The position numbers and the translations under genes are program-made. Positions 1 through 10,781 of a stretch of 64,000 bases of DNA are shown in pieces. The DNA comes from Zoroaster sp. YZ-2022 (Eukaryota; Echinodermata; Asteroidea; Forcipulatida; Zoroasteridae). Under the pieces are notes generated by a model. The model was not told the origin of the DNA. It searched no databases and saw only the letters and a program-made list of their open reading frames with translations. The stretch lies in NCBI GenBank assembly GCA_029582265.1, contig CM055816.1, positions 30,548,366 to 30,612,365 on the forward strand. The letters are read 5' to 3'. The first letter of the stretch is position 1; every line of letters starts with the position of its first letter.

Positions 1-257
1 TAGCATGGACAGGGTTACCAATAACACACACCAATCTGCATGGAATTGAAAACTTGCGGTATCGTATCTGATAGTCCAAATGTAAGGAGAAGAGGACCCA
101 ATTATAACACAGTTAATGCTTTGCAAGTTGCTATGTGATCTGTTGCTACTACATGAACATGTATATGATATTTTACATATGTGAAGCTTGCACCTATTTT
201 AACAGTTTAACAATTTAGAGTTTCAAATTTGATAATATAATGAACCTTGCTTTTCAG

Positions 258-604
258 TGTGGAAAAGAGGGACGAGGAATGCAGAAAGCGGGGAGTGACT
301 ATAGGCAGCCACAGGTCCTCATTCTTGGAAACACAATCCTGGATGCCAAGGATTGTTTTTACTATACAATGAGGTTATCTATGAAGTGGGTTCTCTTGTG
401 AAGGCAGTTGATATTTGTTTCAAAGTATTCTTTGTTTTTAACTCCCAGTACCCCTCAGAAGCTGCAGATATTTGGACCTTCATTCAGAAAGGTATATTTG
501 AGATCACCACCCCCTATGATGTTGTGACTCCACGGGTCAGGGAGCTTTTGGGACAGATCGCAACTGCTGTCACAAGGGATTCCACCTCTAGTAACTCTTA
601 TTAA
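258..604 (+). pseudogene. C-terminal exon of an uncharacterised invertebrate/fish protein family, frameshifted
   Basis: A pyrimidine-rich tract ending in CAG at 255-257 precedes an open frame starting at 258 that reads CGKEGRGMQKAGSDYRQPQV and continues to about 357. A one-base shift there passes the reading to a second frame that ends at the TAA at 602-604. The second part reads ...VGSLVKAVDICFKVFFVFNS and then QYPSEAADIWTFIQKGIFEI. This matches a C-terminal pattern (AVDxCFKxFxVxNxxYPxxxxxxWxFIQ) that I know from large uncharacterised multi-exon genes of fish and marine invertebrates. No function is established. The shift at the T run near 355-360 may be a mutation or a sequencing error. Earlier exons would lie left of the window. 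I am fairly sure of the family resemblance and less sure the gene is alive. Confidence 0.55.
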
Positions 605-1595
605 GACATACCATTTACCATCTCGTCAGTTCTTTAATGAAGTGACAGTGGCAAAGCTGTTTCCAGATGAGCACAATTTATGGTATTAAAGTTTTAAAAT
701 AACATATTTCTGAAAATTTGGGAAGTCCATTTTTCACAATAAACTGATAATCACAAAAAAGTTATTAACGAACAATAACTTAATAAAAAAAAGAATTTAT
801 TTTTGTGAAGTGACGCAATAACATTTGGAAAGAAACTAGACCTTAATTGTTCAACAGCTTGTACTCATCTAGTATATCTAAAGTTGCTTCCTTTCAGGAT
901 AAATCAAAACAATTTATACTAAGTTTCTGAAAACCGACTTTCAAGATTAGGCAATAGTTTAATAAGATTTATAATGAACTTCAAGACAATTCAGCAAGTC
1001 TATCTGTAAAATTTTCATTTTGAAAGAAATCAAATGCTGAACTAAAAGTACAAAACTTGAATATCACTCAACTTCCATTGGGGAGAACAACAAGATGGGT
1101 TCAAACTTAAAGTTACTTAATCAGGGGGCTACACTACGAAAATTTACAGAATCCGAGGGAGAGGGTGACGAAGTTACGGAAACTAAAATAAAACATTCAC
1201 TGATTAAGGAATGTTGTCATATATCATGCATGGCCAGGTCGTTTTTTGTTTGTCTTTTGTTTACAACACAGTGCCAATTAAATCTGCAACAGCAGTGACG
1301 CTCCAGTTGCTTGCATTTGTTTAAAATTCAAAATGTTAATCCTGTTCTTTGATAATATTAAATTTCCAGTACAGAAAGCAATGATATTTCATCTTTAATT
1401 GAATAAATTCATCTCTTAAGCTCTCAACTGTATTATAAACTCAGTATGTGAATCCATGCGCTGTGTCCATTGTAAATGTATGTACTGATATTATTTGAAA
1501 TAAAACATACATGTATAGGATGAACCCCAGCAATTATGTTGGTCTATTAAATCATCTTATGGTCTGTAAACAAATTATACCAAACCACTTGGCAA
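605..1595. other. AT-rich sequence without a supported gene
   Basis: No splice-bounded or homologous reading frame is visible. A 67-codon open frame at 1095-1298 has no recognisable motif and is treated as chance. Confidence 0.5.
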
Positions 1596-2399
1596 CTTTA
1601 ACCAAAAAAATTGGTCATTCCAACCAATATAATTAGTCAAACTTAACCAATAAGATTGGTCATTCCAACCAATATAATTAGTCAAACTTAACCAATAAGA
1701 TTGGTCATTCCAACCAATATAATTAGTCAAACTTAACCAATAAGATTGGTCATTCCAACCAATATAATTAGTCAAACTTAACCAATAAGATTGGTCATTC
1801 CAACCATTATAATTGGTTATCTTTAACCAATAACATTGGTCATTCCAACCAATATAATTAGTCAAACTTAACCAATAAGATTGGTCATTCCAACCATTAT
1901 AATTAATTATCTTTAACCAATAACATTGGTCATTCCAACCAATATAATTAGTCAAACTTAACCAATAAGATTGGTCATTCCAACCATTATAATTAATTAT
2001 CTTTAACCAATAACATTGGTCATTCCAACCAATTTAATTGGTTATCTTTAACCAATAAGATTGGTCATTCCAACCAATTTATTTGGTTATCTTTAACCAA
2101 TATATTGGTTGTACTGACCAATATGTGATGGTTAGTATTCTAACCAATGTGGGTTGGTTGAAAAATTAACCAATCAAGATTGGTTACGGATTGGTTGAAA
2201 AGTTAACCGATCTAGATTGGTTAAATAAACAACCAAGACATGTTGGTTAGTATTCTAACCAATATGGATTGGTTGAAAAGCAAACCATTTAAGATTGGTT
2301 ATTTTAACCAATAGATTGGTTGGACACATATCTACCAACCACATTGGTTGAATTTGACCAATATATTGGTTATTTCAACCAATCTGTTTTTAGGGTGTA
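1596..2399. repeat. 45-bp minisatellite of CCAAT/ATTGGT palindromes in a possible transposon
   Basis: From about 1600 to 2035 a 45-bp unit repeats about ten times. Each unit holds two short palindromes of the type AACCAATAAGATTGGT and CCAATATAATTAGT. From 2035 to 2390 the order decays, but ACCAAT and ATTGGT keep alternating at 10-30 bp spacing. The right edge reads AATCTGTTTTTAGGGTG, that is CACCCTAAAAACAGATT on the minus strand, which resembles a DNA-transposon end. Because 45 is divisible by three, the minus strand stays open for 126 codons (TNYIGWNDQSYWLSL units); I regard that as a by-product. No matching left terminus was found. Confidence 0.8.
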
Positions 2400-2630
2400 G
2401 ATTGATGAAATTATTGTGTCGGGTGATAAAGTATTGACTGTATAAAGTATTATTGTAGAGACTAAAAATCCTTCCAAAACAGTTTTTTTTTCAAAATGTT
2501 TGTATAGATTGATGAAATTATTGTGTCGGATGATAAAGTATTGATTTGATTTTTGCCCTGACACTGACGTGATATATGAAGCACTGTATACTAGGTGCTT
2601 TCCAAGCGTCTGTGAAAACCCCCCCAAAAA
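2394..2630. repeat. Duplicated 45-bp segment and fragment of the ACCGACGTG-ended repeat
   Basis: A segment beginning GATTGATGAAATTATTGTGT occurs twice (near 2400 and 2506). The second copy runs into TTTTGCCCTGACACTGACGTG and a stretch ending TTTCCAAGCGTCTGTG (to about 2620). That stretch is a diverged copy of the fold-back end also found at 16286 and 19812. Confidence 0.5.
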
Positions 2631-3049
2631 CACAGGCATCTCGGACGGGAGGGCGCCCCCACCTGTCAGTAAAATAGTGTCTGTCGGTAAATTCACGAAG
2701 GTCTTAGTGTCAGAATTTCAATCTCCACGACGGCATTGTCAAATAACTTCCTACTAATTTTGTTAAAGCTACTTGTCGGCGAGGTTGTAGGTTTGTATTT
2801 CAAATAACAATTCAAAGAAATCAAGGTTTAACAATGGGGGGGGGGGTAGAAGCCCCCGTAAGCCACCCCTCTTTCACGCCTACCACAATTTATTTTTGGG
2901 GGGAAAGACATTTCACCCCTCCCATTCCTGTATCCGCTGCTAAATGTTATGCACAGTTTTTAAAACTAGAAGCGCATGTTTGAACTTGGGCGACTAAGTT
3001 TCGCCACAAAGGTTGCATTAAATTCAGTGTTATTTTCATATCAAAGAAA
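2631..3049. other. No gene seen; G-rich tract
   Basis: This stretch contains a poly-G run at about 2836-2846 and C-rich text (GCCACCCCTC, TTTCACCCCTCCC). It resembles the G-rich interior of the GGCGGATCC-type MITEs, but no terminal repeats could be placed. Confidence 0.35.
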
Positions 3050-3305
3050 TCGAACATCATACAAAATTATTATGGTGAGATCTATACTATGACATTGAAA
3101 TATCAAAGAATTTAGATCAATATTTATGTCATTTGAAGAGACTAATTGATGTTTATTAACAGTTTTTCATCATTTGAAGAATATGTCCTTGAAAAACAAT
3201 TATTATGGTGAGAAATATATTATGACATTGAAATATCAAAGCATTTAGATCAATATTAGAGATTAACAGAGGTTTATTAACAGTTGTCAATCATTTAAAC
3301 AATAA
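3050..3305. repeat. Tandem duplication of about 125 bp
   Basis: The block ATTATTATGGTGAGATCTAT through GTTTATTAACAGTTTTTCAT recurs about 125 bp downstream with substitutions and small indels (second copy about 3192-3295). Confidence 0.6.
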
Positions 3306-4599
3306 TTGAAACAATTAATTCAAATGCATGTTCATTGTGCTATTGTTGTTGTCATCTGTCATATGTTCTTGGTGAGAAATAAGGTGCTTTATTTTTGTTC
3401 TTTTATGTTCATGAATTTCGTGTATATCAATCCTGCCCTTGCATTTTATTTTGTTTACATGTGTAGGCATACTGGTATATCATTTATATTAAATTGTGTT
3501 TCCACAAATAAAACAAGTAGGTCAAGGAAGAGCAATAAATAAAGAGTAGGCCGAACACATACCGATCGCAGTGATATACATTGAAGACATTATATTGGTG
3601 ACGGATGGCTAAAATCCAACCATCGGGATAGAAATATGGACAGGGGACTCAGAAAGAAATTAGTCAGCAAACAACAAACTGCTTGCCCAATAATTTATTA
3701 CATGAAAACTCGGAAACTGGTTCAGAAATATCTGACCAATATTAAAGATATATCACGTGTTTGGGCCGATTTGACGTAACTATATATCCCTTTCAGTACC
3801 AAGACCAATTTTTCAATTATGCCTCCAAATGTTGCACCCGCCTAACTGCTGAATACTGTAGTTACACGGGGTACATTAATAACTCAATGGTCGATGACCT
3901 GGAAAGAATAAAAGATGAACAATAGAAGTTGAATCATAGAACTTCTCAGAGCTTTATTCTAAGTGTTGGTCAGTGGTCATCACAGGAAATATATATAATG
4001 ACCTTCAAAGCCACACATCTTGATGCTTAGTTGGCTATTGGGGTAAACTGTTCCATTATCCAAGATAGGTAACATATACTCTATGAGGGGAATGGGTCTA
4101 AACCAAATTTTAAAAGTTGCTTAATTTATACACATTTAGAAGGGTGTCACTTTTGCTATCTCTACACATTACCATACACATTTAGAAGGTGTCACTTTTG
4201 CTATCTCTACACTACTACCCGCAAAATAAATGTTGTCCTCAACATTAATGTAGCATTTTCTTTGAACAAAACCTCTAACAGAAATCCTTATCATCCAAGG
4301 AACATGTTCTTTGAGTGTCCATTTCTAGAGTTTATAACTCAATAATGACTTGATAATTCCTCCTCATCAAGACAAAAGTAGGTGGAGGTTGGGCTGATGG
4401 AGTAGCTAATTCCACGTCCCCTCGTCCTCCAAAGCTTCCAGTGGAGGAAGATGAATGAAATGGACTCGAACTGGATGAAAGAAAACGAAGCTTAATAACG
4501 TCACCTGCCGGTGGACCAGGTGCACATCACATCCGTCAGGTGGGTAAGTTCCTCCCATTGTAGCTGCTGAGGTTGATGTTACCAATTCCGTCATACACT
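3306..4599. other. No confident gene; short 50-bp duplication at 4129-4213
   Basis: ACACATTTAGAAGG followed by TGTCACTTTTGCTATCTCTA occurs twice in tandem at 4129-4213. Just before the gap, minus-strand frames at 4406-4599 stay open and include a ...TYPPDGCDVHLVHRQV... stretch that could be an exon end. I do not recognise it and the gap hides the context. Confidence 0.3.
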
Positions 4600-5099
4600 N
4601 NNNNNNNNNNNNNNNNNNNNNNNNNNNNNNNNNNNNNNNNNNNNNNNNNNNNNNNNNNNNNNNNNNNNNNNNNNNNNNNNNNNNNNNNNNNNNNNNNNNN
4701 NNNNNNNNNNNNNNNNNNNNNNNNNNNNNNNNNNNNNNNNNNNNNNNNNNNNNNNNNNNNNNNNNNNNNNNNNNNNNNNNNNNNNNNNNNNNNNNNNNNN
4801 NNNNNNNNNNNNNNNNNNNNNNNNNNNNNNNNNNNNNNNNNNNNNNNNNNNNNNNNNNNNNNNNNNNNNNNNNNNNNNNNNNNNNNNNNNNNNNNNNNNN
4901 NNNNNNNNNNNNNNNNNNNNNNNNNNNNNNNNNNNNNNNNNNNNNNNNNNNNNNNNNNNNNNNNNNNNNNNNNNNNNNNNNNNNNNNNNNNNNNNNNNNN
5001 NNNNNNNNNNNNNNNNNNNNNNNNNNNNNNNNNNNNNNNNNNNNNNNNNNNNNNNNNNNNNNNNNNNNNNNNNNNNNNNNNNNNNNNNNNNNNNNNNNN
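4600..5099. other. Assembly gap (500 N)
   Basis: Exactly 500 undetermined bases, a conventional placeholder size. Reading frames that cross it have no meaning. Confidence 0.99.
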
Positions 5100-5992
5100 T
5101 GGGGTATCAATTTTTAGATGCCCCCTCAAAATATGTACCAACCTATAAGAAACAAGGAAAAATACTCAAAAAATCATTTGAGAGCGTTAACCCCCCTGTA
5201 CATGCCCCCTGAAGATTTGTTTTTGTGAAACGGCATGGCATCCTGACTTCTTGTGCAGATTACCTGTATACCGTCGTTAGGGCACCAGTCTATTTTGTTT
5301 AAAAGACAGTGATAGGGAAGCAATGAAGAGAACATCACTTCAGCAATTAATTTAAAGTACGTTTACCTCTTGAAATTTTAGCATTCCATGACAACCTTTC
5401 AATTGCCTTATGAAACAAAAAATCTGATTAAAAAGTAACATTTATATGAATAAAACACAGTGTTCCCGTGGGTTTATATGGATTGCAACTGAAGATTTTA
5501 TTTCATTATTGTATCAAACTTATTTTATCCTGGAATAATATAAAATTTATATTTGCTTTTAACATTCTTCTAGAAAAGAATTAATTAATAAAATAGTATG
5601 AATGTAAAAAAGTAGTTATTAGCCTCAGTTATAGCTTGAACCTAGCAAGTTCTGTCTCAGAGAAAGAACCCGCTAGGTTTGAGATGTAAGGCCAGTAACT
5701 ATTATTTTGCATTTATATACTACGCGTCCTTTAGGTTGGTAAGCAGTTTGCAACAGCCAATTCTCTATTTATAAAATAGTACAAAAATATGTTTATACAT
5801 CTAACTAACATTAACAACATATTTCATGGCTTAGCAGGGATTATGGATTGTATAATGCCAAAATGTGTTTCTGTAAATGATACAGTAGATCTAATGCTCT
5901 TGAACAAGTTCTGCTAGTATGTAGATGTGAAGCGTCATCTTTAGATATAGTAAGATTTGTGATGACTGATGACATATTGAAATAATCTCTTT
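5100..5992. other. No gene seen
   Basis: AT-rich sequence. A small hairpin at about 5640-5690 (AACCTAGCAAGTTCT... against ...AACCCGCTAGGTT) is followed by TAAGGCCAGTAACTATTATT. A diverged copy of that motif lies at 55830-55870, so this is a repeat edge. Confidence 0.4.
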
Positions 5993-6092
5993 TGAGTAGT
6001 AAGGGTTCTGAGAAGAACCTTTGGTTAACTCAACATTTCAATCTGTATGCTTTGATCATCTTCAAGGAGAATGTGGAATGCTGGTGCAGGAG
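5993..6092 (-). repeat. Degenerate copy of the hammerhead-like (Penelope-type) repeat
   Basis: GAGTAGTAAGGGTTCTGAGA, then CAACATTTCAATCTGTATGC and TTTGATCATCTTCAAGGAGA follow the same order as the better copies at 37618, 49409 and 53010. The GGTTCT/AGAACC hairpin is intact. The core sequence on the minus strand is degenerate. Confidence 0.5.
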
Positions 6093-7280
6093 GGGCTTAA
6101 GTAGCTCGGTGGAGGAGTCTTGATCACTAGATGTAGCTGTAGCTATTACCTTAAAAAAATTAAATACATTTATAATTAATTATGTGTGATATAACAAGTC
6201 AAATGTATTATTACTAGGGTTTTCAGTTTGTACGTGCTTGACCGAAGCACTCCACACGCACAGCGCATCGCCCGCAACAAAAACATCAACATTTTAATCT
6301 AAAAATTGTTACTACTTTTACCCGTCGAAATCTTACATGTAATAGCTCATTGGAAAGCTTATAGTTTCAGCTATCCAACAATGTACATAAAATAGCAATC
6401 TGAACTACGTGCGAAAGCCTACGTTTTTATGAATGAACCACTCTCGCCCGCCCAGCCTTTCGCGAAGTGTTCCGAGATCGCGTGCATTCTGCCCGTAAAA
6501 TTTGGCGCGCTCTGCTGAAGGCATCCACTTCGGAGCTGTCTCCGCGCCCGAGTACATTGTGATTGACATGAAAACGGGTTTCCCTATTGAGTCAAAGGGC
6601 TCCTTTACATACCCATGCTTGCTCAATCTCCATAACTACTCTACAACCGAAGTTACGAAGAGATAAAAATTAAACACTGTTTTTTGAGGTGAAATCTTCA
6701 AGTTGAAAGGTAGGAGTAGTGATTGAATGAATTTTACACCTCGTTTCTATCATATGTAAAAGTTTTGAGCCGTAATTGTGTGTAGTTTTGAGCGGAGAGT
6801 GTATTTTTTACACCCTTTCCAAAGCTCTTTTGAGTGAAACGAGCACGAACGCTGTGCGTGTGTGTAGGCTGAATCAACGGGGGGCACTTGCCCATGAACG
6901 ACGGCGAGGCTCCGGTCGTTCTAATGTGGTTGTAGCAACGCATTTTGGTTTTTTTGTTATAACAAATCATTCATGTAACACAATATATTGACTATATTAA
7001 TATGGATATCATGGTTACATTGTGAAGAAATGTCCAGTTCATAACGTTTTATTATTAAATAGAAATAGATAACCCCCGTATCAACTAATGGTACAGTCTA
7101 CCAATCATGCAAGACTCAATTTTTGGGCGATACTAAATGTTACTAAAGGTATGTTTTTCGTATCTCTGGAGGGGCATACCTACCAATCGTAAAAAAAAAA
7201 AAAAACATATTCAAAAGAAACTTATCAACATGTTGTATTTTTTTACCCGTCTCAGGATGTGGAAAATAACTGTTTCCTAC
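6093..7280. other. Unassigned, with a GC-richer island at about 6410-6920
   Basis: This region has two GC-richer patches: 6420-6600, open on the minus strand for 73 codons, and 6775-6930, open on both strands. None of the translations shows a known motif or clean splice sites. Treated as unassigned. Confidence 0.3.
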
Positions 7281-8215
7281 TAGATAGATGTTTCCATGTC
7301 AACATTGAGACACACTGCTTTTTTATTATTTGAATGGTCAAATGCTGACTGGTTTTATTTATGCCATGTTATTAATAAGAACATTTTCATCATTCACTTT
7401 AATTTGAATCCAAAATTGTCTTAGTAACAGAGATACAGTACTTGCATCTAAGCATATCTATGGCAACAATACAATAAATAATTGTTTTTAATGACAAATA
7501 CATACAGGATGGGTACATAAAAATTGTTGATGCTATTTATAATTTTTGAATTTCATCAACCTTTGGTATTTTGTGTACACAAAATTTCATTTCGTTTCTG
7601 ACAAGCATTTGTACTTTTCCATAGCAACAGTAATACCGTGCAAATATGTATTTGTATATAATGTAAATTGTATATATAATTTTTTTTATGATGAAGACAA
7701 GTTACTTCTCCATATATATGTAATAATGTAATGCCTTTATTGATTAAAAGTACATGTAGGTTAACTGTTTTTTTAATAAATATACAGTCTTTTCTGACAG
7801 ATAAGTACTCTGTACATGTGCATTTATTAGTTTCCATAGCAACATAAAAGCAACTGATTGTAATTAATGATCATTAAATAATGGTTATAATCATGTACAT
7901 TGAACACATTCATAAGTATTAATTTCATTTAAATTAATCAAACCCAAATTTGGTGAAAAGAAATTCTGCCTTTTTTGTTCAAATGAAAAGTGGCGTGTTT
8001 CCATGGCAACAAGTTTAATGTGAATTATGTGGTTTAATTGAATGTTACCATACCCTTATAAAAGTGATGGTACATATTTATCAACTGTTAAACTACATCA
8101 CTGCCAGTAACTAGTTTTTTCATATATCATATTTTCAAAATGTTGTGGAGATATAAACTACATCTGTTACTAACGATAAAATGTGCTTGTTTCCATGGCA
8201 ACCATCAAATAAATT
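7280..8215. repeat. Diverged ~190-bp repeat array with X-box (RFX-site-like) motifs
   Basis: The motif TTTCCATGGCAAC or a near variant recurs near 7289 (GTTTCCATGTCAAC), 7450 (ATCTATGGCAAC), 7617 (TTTCCATAGCAAC), 7831 (GTTTCCATAGCAAC), 7999 (GTTTCCATGGCAAC) and 8191 (GTTTCCATGGCAAC). Spacing is about 165-215 bp. Between the motifs, traces such as AATTTGGTGAAAA and GAAAATTTCATG recur. GTTNCCATGGNAAC is the classic RFX binding palindrome. Whether this is a binding array or an old tandem repeat that happens to hold the motif cannot be told from sequence alone. Confidence 0.55.
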
Positions 8216-8288
8216 AAGATAATTGATACATTTTCATGATGACCATACCACATTACCCTTATGTTGAAAATTTCATGTAAATATTTAA

Positions 8289-8473
8289 ACTGTGGCCGAG
8301 CGGTCTAGCGCACCGAACTCAAGTTCTGGTGTTGCCAGCAGCAGGGTGTGGGTTCGAGCCCCGGTCGTGACACTTGTGTACCTTGAGCAAGGTACTTAAC
8401 CATAATTGCTTCGTCCTTCGGATGGGACGTAAAGCCGTAGGTCCCGTGTGTTGTATAATGCACGTAAAGTGGA
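8289..8473 (+). mobile_element. tRNA-derived SINE, first half of a dimer
   Basis: The head GTGGCCGAGCGGTCTAGC is a pol III A box. GGGTTCGAGCCCC near 8350 is the B box. The body differs from the neighbouring SINE after CTTGAGCAAGGTACTTAACC: it reads CTTCGGATGGGACGTAAAGC and GTAGGTCCCGTGTG. It is truncated where the second head begins. Confidence 0.75.
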
Positions 8474-8822
8474 TTGTCGTGCGGTCTAGCGCACTGAACT
8501 CAAGTTCTGGTGTTGCCAGCAGCAGAGTGTGCGTTCGAGCCCCGGCCGTGACACCTGTGTCCTTGAGCAAGACACTTAACCATAATTGCTTCTCTCCACC
8601 CAGGGGTTAAATGGGTACCTGTGAAGGCAGAGATGGTTTGCTCTATATGCGCTAGAAATGGCAGCAATTGAGCTGTATACTCCCCAGGGAGCTGAGATGG
8701 TTTCAGGAATGATTTATGAGCCTTATGAGCCTTATGAGCAGGGATAATAATATAATGCGCCTTGAGCGCCACTTAGTTGGTGGATACGTGCGCTATATAA
8801 ATCTATACATTATTATTATTAT
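8474..8822 (+). mobile_element. tRNA-derived SINE, full copy
   Basis: The tRNA-like head (CGGTCTAGCGCACTGAAC, B box GCGTTCGAGCCCC) is followed by the conserved CTTGAGCAAGACACTTAACC. The body follows, and the tail reads GCGCCTTGAGCGCCACTTAG then GCGCTATATAAATC and an ATT microsatellite. The tail probably lets a LINE partner recognise the transcript, which is general SINE knowledge. The A-box region has lost GGCCGA. Confidence 0.85.
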
Positions 8823-9269
8823 AGTCCATCAAATTATGTCGGTTTTGGTGCCATTTAGGGATGTACACAGTGTATGGACAGTCGCGCTTCATCGAATGCT
8901 GTATATTTGATTAAATAAAACAGGATTCCTCAAAAACTACTCATCCGATTTTCTTGATTTAAAAACCATTGTATTTCTTTCATCAAGACCTTTAATTTGA
9001 TATAAATATTGAGCATATTGGTTTAGGAATTATTTTTCAACTGAAAACCCTATTATTACACAATTTATTTATAGAAAGTGAAAGATAATATTGTAAAAAA
9101 AAATTAAATATGCTTAAATATCAGCCACACACCATCCCTTAAAAACATTCAAATAATAAATCCCATATCCCACTATTTTATTTTAAGCTAGGATTCAACT
9201 TCAAAGGTTCAGGGGTTACACAGTTGTAAACCTTAAATTTATTTGGGAACTACCAACTTTGTATTCTCT
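8823..9269. other. No gene seen
   Basis: AT-rich sequence between the SINE dimer and the truncated LINE. No recognisable frame. Confidence 0.4.
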
Positions 9270-9424
9270 TTCACTTACTATTACTCCGAGCCTGTTATTC
9301 TTGACTATTCTGTACCCCAAGGCTCTGTGCTCGGCCCACAGTGGTTTACTGTTTATACCTTTCCAGTTCGTGATATCATTTTGAAGTATAATTTAAATTA
9401 CCATGTTTACGCTGATGACACGCA

Positions 9425-10781
9425 CACTGTAAACAATTACCGTAATTTTACGCTGAGAAGTTTGTAAATTCTACGGTGAATTACCGTAATCATCCCCTTC
9501 TCATTGTTTTTACGGCCGAAACCCGTATTATGGCCGCTCCCATTGCACTCTGGGATATAACAATATGTAAATGATCTGACCTTACTTTGACATAGCTTTG
9601 CGCTCAAATCATTTCCAATGTTTAAATATGTAAAAATTGGTGATTTAAGGCCATTTTCAAATAATTGATTGTTAATTTTATGATTAAAAAGGTAAGATTT
9701 TGATGTTCTTTTCTATGTTTATGTAAAAAAGTACATTCAAAATTTTAAATATTGAAATATAGATTATAATAATGCCACCATGACTAAAAAGAGTTTCGAA
9801 AAGACAGTATATATAAAGGATATATGTTCTGTACATTAGTAACTGGAGAGGATCAGGAGTGGTTGAAAAAAGAACCAGGCTACGTGTACGTGTAGGTAAG
9901 TGAAAAAAATTGTGTACAATAAACAGTTGCATTGATTAATTCCAGTATCTGCAGATCCATCCCATAGCAGATGCAGCGTTCCATCCATACAAAAATTCTA
10001 CGGTGAATTACCGTAATCATCCCCTTCTCATTGTTTTTACGGCCGAAACCCGTATTATGGCCGCTCCCATTGCACTCTGGGATATAACAATATGTAAATG
10101 ATCTGACCTTACTTTGACATAGCTTTGCGCTCAAATCATTTCCAATGTTTAAATATGTAAAAATTGGTGATTTAAGGCCATTTTCAAATAATTGATTGTT
10201 AATTTTATGATTAAAAAGGTAAGATTTTGATGTTCTTTTCTATGTTTATGTAAAAAAGTACATTCAAAATTTTAAATATTGAAATATAGATTATAATAAT
10301 GCCACCATGACTAAAAAGAGTTTCGAAAAGACAGTATATATAAAGGATATATGTTCTGTACATTAGTAACTGGAGAGGATCAGGAGTGGTTGAAAAAAGA
10401 ACCAGGCTACGTGTACGTGTAGGTAAGTGAAAAAAATTGTGTACAATAAACAGTTGCATTGATTAATTCCAGTATCTGCAGATCCATCCCATAGCAGATG
10501 CAGCGTTCCATCCATACAAAAATCCCGTTAAATGTACGGCACAATTTGTAAAAATTGCACCGTAAAATTTACGGTGCTTTGAACTGTATAAAAACGGTAA
10601 AAAGCATTAAAAATTACGGTTACCAAAATACGTTACCCGTAGTATTAACAGACTTTTCACAGTTAAAAATAATGGTTTAACGTAAAATACAATACGGTCC
10701 ACACGTAAAAAATACGGTAGAAAGGTGGCAACTCGCTGCACGACTTTCGACCGTAAATGTTATGGGTAATATTTTACAGTG
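9425..10781. mobile_element. CACTG-ended DNA transposon (CACTA/EnSpm-like), non-autonomous
   Basis: The element begins CACTGTAAACAATTACCG and ends GGGTAATATTTTACAGTG, with inverted CACTGTAAA termini. It is flanked by CA at 9423-9424 and 10782-10783. Deleting the element plus one CA rebuilds the RT sequence ...GAC ACG CAG CTT TAC... (ADDTQLY), so the boundaries are exact to the base. Many sub-terminal TTACCGT/ACGGTAA motifs lie within about 100 bp of the left end and 260 bp of the right end. CACTG ends, short 2-3 bp TSDs and sub-terminal repeats are known traits of CACTA elements. No transposase is encoded; the 82-codon frames inside are unrecognised. Confidence 0.85.
9467..10520. repeat. Perfect-looking 527-bp tandem duplication inside the CACTG element
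   Basis: The block starting at ATTCTACGGTGAATTACCG and ending CCATCCATACAAAA is present twice, offset by exactly 527 bp (for example CTACGGTGAA at 9471 and 9998). The 82-codon minus-strand frames in the two halves (9684-9932 and 10211-10459) translate identically. No difference was seen by eye, so it is either very recent or an assembly duplication. Confidence 0.9.

Noticed and set aside
1575..1955. 126-codon minus-strand frame of TNYIGWNDQ repeats
   Set aside because: A by-product of the 45-bp CCAAT minisatellite; no start context, signal or homologous family.
4406..5148. Open frames crossing the first gap
   Set aside because: Consist almost entirely of undetermined residues.
6405..6626. 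73-codon minus-strand frame in a GC-rich patch
   Set aside because: No motif, splice site or second copy supports it; left as unassigned sequence.
8289..8360. Functional tRNA-Leu/Ser gene
   Set aside because: A and B boxes are present but no proper anticodon arm; the sequence continues into a SINE body found several times.
9684..10459. Paired identical 82-codon minus-strand frames as a duplicated gene
   Set aside because: They lie within the 527-bp duplication of a transposon interior and show no recognised motif.
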